This document shows, piece after piece, positions 13,922 to 16,471 of a stretch of 16,471 bases of DNA. Location: the NCBI GenBank assembly GCA_021826835.1, contig JAKAYH010000013.1:1-16471 (forward strand). Direction: 5' to 3'. The number at the start of each line of letters is the position of its first letter. Positions within the stretch are counted from its first letter, which is position 1. The translations under genes were made by a program, and so were the position numbers. A model generated the notes under the pieces. The model was not told where the DNA came from. It searched no databases and saw only the letters and a list, made by a program, of their open reading frames with translations. The DNA comes from Thermoplasmata archaeon. GTDB taxonomy: Archaea > Thermoplasmatota > Thermoplasmata > Thermoplasmatales > Thermoplasmataceae.

Positions 13922-15175
13922 TTATTTTTCATGTATTTGTGTCTTGATACCTTCTTTTAGAGGGACAAAATAGAATAACACAGCGCTAATTATTATTGGT
14001 ATTCCCCCTATCAGACTAAGGTCTCTTATGAACATAATATTCTCTGTGGGAAGAAAAAAGTTGGAAATCCACAAACCTAAGACAAATCCAGAGAGACCTG
14101 AGGGTATCCTCTCAAGCAGACCCTGAACACCAAAATACATACCTTCTCTCCTGTATCCAGTGGCAAGCTCATCTTCGTCGATTATCTCTGATACTATGGC
14201 ATTGGGCAGAATAAAGTATGCAGTAAGTCCAAGACCGGCAAGGACCATGACAATAAACATCTGAATGACATTACTTAAAATGCTGGCTAATCCGATTGCA
14301 AAAGACAATATAACTATGGCACCAAGATACGACATGAAGACTATAAAAGACATTTTCTCACCGTACCGTTTGGTAAACTTTACCAGAATGGGAGAGAATA
14401 TAACAGCTGAAATTACCGCCACAAGCGTGAATAGCCCTATGTAAGATGAATACGACGAGTTCCCAGGCATGACCACATCTTCAACATAATACCCTAGGGA
14501 TGACTCAAAAAAATAGAAACCAAATTGGAAAAAAATATACGCAAGAATATACATATCGAATGTTCTGTTTTTAAAAGTTTGTACGAAAGCAGTAGCTATC
14601 GAATAGTTTTGAGGCACAGTTTTCCCTATTTTCGCTTCCTTGATTGAGATAACGACGATAAGATAGCTGACGATCGTAATTATAGAAATTGTAATTCCGA
14701 CATCAAAGAAGCTGTAATGTAAAGCAAACATAACAGAAGGTATCAGCGAAGCTAAGACTATCCCGGCTATAGTGAAGTAAGAAGCAATCGTTGTAAGAAT
14801 AACCCGATCGTCAGGATAAATCGCTATTTCGGGTATAAGAGCCTGATAGGGCAGAACAACATAAGCAAAGAGAAAGTTGAATGCTATCAGGTATACTGAG
14901 AGAAGAATAGCCATATAGAGACCCTGACCTTGTGGGATCCATATTAAAGCAAAGAAAACTGCAAGGGGTATAAAACCCGTGAGTATGAAAAATTTTCTCC
15001 TTCCAATTTTAAATTTCAATTTATCACTAAAATTTCCTATGAACGGATTAGATAGTGCCTGAATAAGGGTACCAGAGAAAACGGCTGATCCGATTATAGA
15101 GGAGGATATTATTCTATGGCCTTGCAACGGGGCATAAAAAACAAAAATATATGTAGAGATGAAAAAAGCCGGCAT
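13922..15175 (-). CDS. GPH/MFS-type sugar transporter, N-terminus unresolved
   Basis: The frame from ATG 15175 gives 417 residues with about 11-12 hydrophobic segments. NPFIGNFSDKLKFKIGRRKF (43-62) is the loop 2-3 motif of the MFS. SEIIDEDELATGYRREGMYF followed by GVQGLLERIPSGLSGF is typical of the GPH (glycoside-pentoside-hexuronide) family, usually cation symporters for sugars. As the only transporter in the island it is the obvious candidate for import of MurNAc, GlcNAc-MurNAc or muropeptides, a role like that of AmpG. The same frame continues upstream with family-like sequence, reading SKLPVSRKILYSFGQLGVE directly before Met1. It meets a TAG at 15268-15266 without any ATG, GTG or TTG. The true start may be a rare codon such as ATT 15259, or the start has been lost. 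Confidence 0.82.
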   Translation of the reverse strand: MPAFFISTYIFVFYAPLQGHRIISSSIIGSAVFSGTLIQALSNPFIGNFSDKLKFKIGRRKFFILTGFIPLAVFFALIWIPQGQGLYMAILLSVYLIAFNFLFAYVVLPYQALIPEIAIYPDDRVILTTIASYFTIAGIVLASLIPSVMFALHYSFFDVGITISIITIVSYLIVVISIKEAKIGKTVPQNYSIATAFVQTFKNRTFDMYILAYIFFQFGFYFFESSLGYYVEDVVMPGNSSYSSYIGLFTLVAVISAVIFSPILVKFTKRYGEKMSFIVFMSYLGAIVILSFAIGLASILSNVIQMFIVMVLAGLGLTAYFILPNAIVSEIIDEDELATGYRREGMYFGVQGLLERIPSGLSGFVLGLWISNFFLPTENIMFIRDLSLIGGIPIIISAVLFYFVPLKEGIKTQIHEK

Positions 15176-15264
15176 TTCAACCCCAAGTTGACCGAACGAA
15201 TAAAGAATCTTCCTTGAGACAGGTAATTTGGAATACGTATATACCCCAACAAATAAAATATACT

Positions 15265-15447
15265 TTATCTACTTATAAATTTTTGTAAATGGGAATAAGG
15301 AGCAGTATGAAACAAGCATAAATGCATCGCTACGAAATTTTGTATCGTGTTTATATGAGTTTTATCCATTTGGCGAATTTTCTCGATAATATCTGTTACC
15401 TCTTCCACACCGTAAGATGGTACGATGACTCTTTTAATACTATTCAT
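15265..15447 (-). CDS. Small ORF of unknown function, possibly a gene remnant
   Basis: Sixty codons begin at ATG 15447, 12 bases after the end of the decayed C69 gene on the same strand. The first half (IKRVIVPSYGVEEVTDIIEK) looks protein-like: a strand, then an amphipathic helix. The second half is Cys/His-rich and odd. In a neighbouring frame the same DNA reads KFRSDAFMLVSYCSLFPF, which looks at least as natural, so a frameshift near 15355 is possible. I recognise no family. The end overlaps the TATA box of the transporter gene. It may be a broken gene of the former C69-to-transporter transcription unit, or a chance ORF. Confidence 0.3.
   Translation of the reverse strand: MNSIKRVIVPSYGVEEVTDIIEKIRQMDKTHINTIQNFVAMHLCLFHTAPYSHLQKFISR
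15272..15282 (-). promoter_or_regulatory. TATA box upstream of the transporter gene
   Basis: The minus strand reads AAATTTATAAG. Transcription would start about 26 bases on, near 15251, which is 75 bases before ATG 15175 but right at the beginning of the conserved upstream reading frame. This supports a transporter start near 15259-15245 on a leaderless message rather than at ATG 15175. Confidence 0.45.
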
Positions 15448-15459
15448 AATATGTAAGAT

Positions 15460-16367
15460 TTATGTCTGTGTATTTAGTGTAAAATCCATTATATTCTTAT
15501 ATTGCTCAGGGGATTTATTTTCAAGATCTCTATGTAAATTTTTCACTTTAGACCAATAAGAGTCATCGTAGAGTATTCCAACTGGATCCGGCATTAAAAA
15601 TATCGGCTTGAAGAGAGAAATGCATGGGTGCGGCGAAAATGTTGACCAACCAATAACATAATTCTTGCCAACCTCAACAAAAAGATAATTTGCAGTCTGG
15701 AATCGGCGAATTGTGGAACCAGCATGCATATATCCATGTTACTGCCTTTCTCAGGAGAAAAGGAAGAGCTCCTATGCATACGAAGCACGTTCATCATATC
15801 CTATAATTTGAAATTCTTTTCATGATCACGAATTGATGTTTTAGTTTCTATGCTTCTCTCTTTTCCGTGACCAAAATATCTGTAAATCCGGTTAAGTTTG
15901 TATTCTTCTTTACCGTTATTGGCTTCATTCTTCGTGAAGATAGGATAATTAGAAATAGAACCATATTCCTCTATCCTGTCGTACTGGACATCCTTGTTAA
16001 TGACCTGAACATTGTAAGCCTCCGATTGATCTGCAACAAGGAACAGGTTATCGTAATACTCAGTCCTTGTTCTACTGTTTGATCCGCCTTGGCCATAGAT
16101 CTCAAGGTATTTACTAATAACCTCGACCGCTTCTCTTGCACTTTTCGAAGCTTCGAGAACAAGTCTTAAAAGGTCCATGCCTAGAAGACCATGATCAGAG
16201 AATTTTCTCTTTGTGAACAGTGCTTCGTTGCCAGCAACGACACCAAATTCGTTATAGCCCATCTCCGCCCCCCAAATCCAGGCTGGTCGTGATATGACAA
16301 TTCCATTTACCCTACCATTATACTCGACTTCGAGATAGGTCGTTTTAATAGATTTTTCTCTAAATGA
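15460..16367 (-). pseudogene. Decayed secernin/C69-family dipeptidase, truncated by the IS
   Basis: Reading on the minus strand from the IS border, the frame gives RPAWIWGAEMGYNEFGVV and GNEALFTKR, then LLGMDLLRLVLE and YGQGG. This is the conserved block of C69 peptidases of the secernin group. The N-terminus, which holds the Cys nucleophile, is missing: the IS end starts at 16368. Two further lesions are visible. An in-frame TAG lies at 15803-15801, after which homologous sequence resumes in the same frame (MMNVLRMH). A frameshift lies near 15735, after which MHAGSTIRRFQTANYLF and the rest of the family C-terminus (SLFKPIFLMP) continue to 15460. Adding back one ATGC unit at an ATGC repeat would restore frame. 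A working version might have cleaved dipeptides from wall peptides. Confidence 0.85.
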
Positions 16368-16471
16368 GACTCTGGGACATAAGTGTCTCTATCCGTTCAT
16401 AAGCATCAGGTTGTGAAGCAGTCCTTTGGCGAATCCAGATGTTTCAATACGGTCTTTCCTCCTCTGGAATA
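16368..16471 (-). mobile_element. 3' end of a second IS copy, inverted, right border (repeat arm)
   Basis: This is an exact reverse complement of 121-224: the same transposase tail and terminus, pointing inward from the right. The inner boundary at 16368 coincides with the point where C69 coding sequence begins, so this copy inserted into that gene. The element continues beyond the window. Confidence 0.92.
16389..16471 (-). CDS. Transposase, C-terminal fragment, second copy
   Basis: The last 27 codons of the same transposase as at the left border end with TAG at 16391-16389. The protein sequence is identical to residues 37-63 of the left fragment counted from its first Met. It is cut by the window edge. 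Confidence 0.8.
   Translation of the reverse strand, partial: FQRRKDRIETSGFAKGLLHNLMLMNG

Noticed and set aside
15801..15803. In-frame TAG in the C69 gene read as pyrrolysine or other recoding
   Set aside because: The same gene is also truncated by the IS and frameshifted near 15735, so simple decay explains the stop. No recoding signal was seen.

Overview
The window is an accessory metabolic island that encodes an almost complete route for breaking down bacterial cell-wall peptidoglycan fragments. It probably comes from an archaeon. Several genes lack a Shine-Dalgarno site and instead have a TATA-like box about 25 bases before the start codon (leaderless genes: 6015-7106, 7302-8189, 10452-11435). 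Genes inside transcription units do carry Shine-Dalgarno sites. None of the hydrolases has a signal peptide, Arg codons are mostly AGA/AGG, and ATA is common. I favour Thermoplasmatales or a relative, but this is inferred from style, not from a marker gene. If it is right, an organism without peptidoglycan carries a dedicated murein-salvage pathway.

Layout, left to right. Positions 1-224 are the 3' end of an insertion sequence. A minus-strand pair follows: an NlpC/P60 endopeptidase and a NamZ exo-N-acetylmuramidase. Divergent from it is a plus-strand pair: a CocE/NonD-type alpha/beta hydrolase and NagZ (GH3 beta-N-acetylhexosaminidase). An AT-rich convergent gap comes next, then a second, divergent NamZ paralogue (minus) and a divergently transcribed two-part GNAT acetyltransferase (plus). 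A minus-strand operon then runs SIS-domain aminosugar-phosphate deaminase/isomerase, AmiE-like serine hydrolase, BadF-type aminosugar kinase. Divergent from it are nagA and murQ (plus). A convergent gap separates these from a GPH/MFS sugar transporter (minus) with no visible canonical start codon at its conserved N-terminus. The right end holds a small unexplained ORF and a decayed secernin/C69 dipeptidase gene cut by a second, inverted copy of the same IS end.

The genes fit one pathway. The transporter would import wall sugars or muropeptides. NagZ removes GlcNAc, the AmiE-like enzyme removes the peptide from MurNAc, NamZ releases MurNAc, and NlpC/P60 (YkfC-like) trims the peptide. The kinase makes GlcNAc-6-P and MurNAc-6-P. 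MurQ removes D-lactate to give GlcNAc-6-P, NagA deacetylates it, and the SIS protein would convert glucosamine-6-P to fructose-6-P plus ammonia. The set resembles the Bacillus subtilis ybb (murQ-amiE-nagZ-namZ) locus, but with a soluble kinase in place of the PTS.

The perfect 104-bp inverted IS ends at both borders give a composite-transposon-like frame consistent with transfer. They could also mark where a repeat ended an assembly contig. No tRNA, rRNA or CRISPR array was seen.
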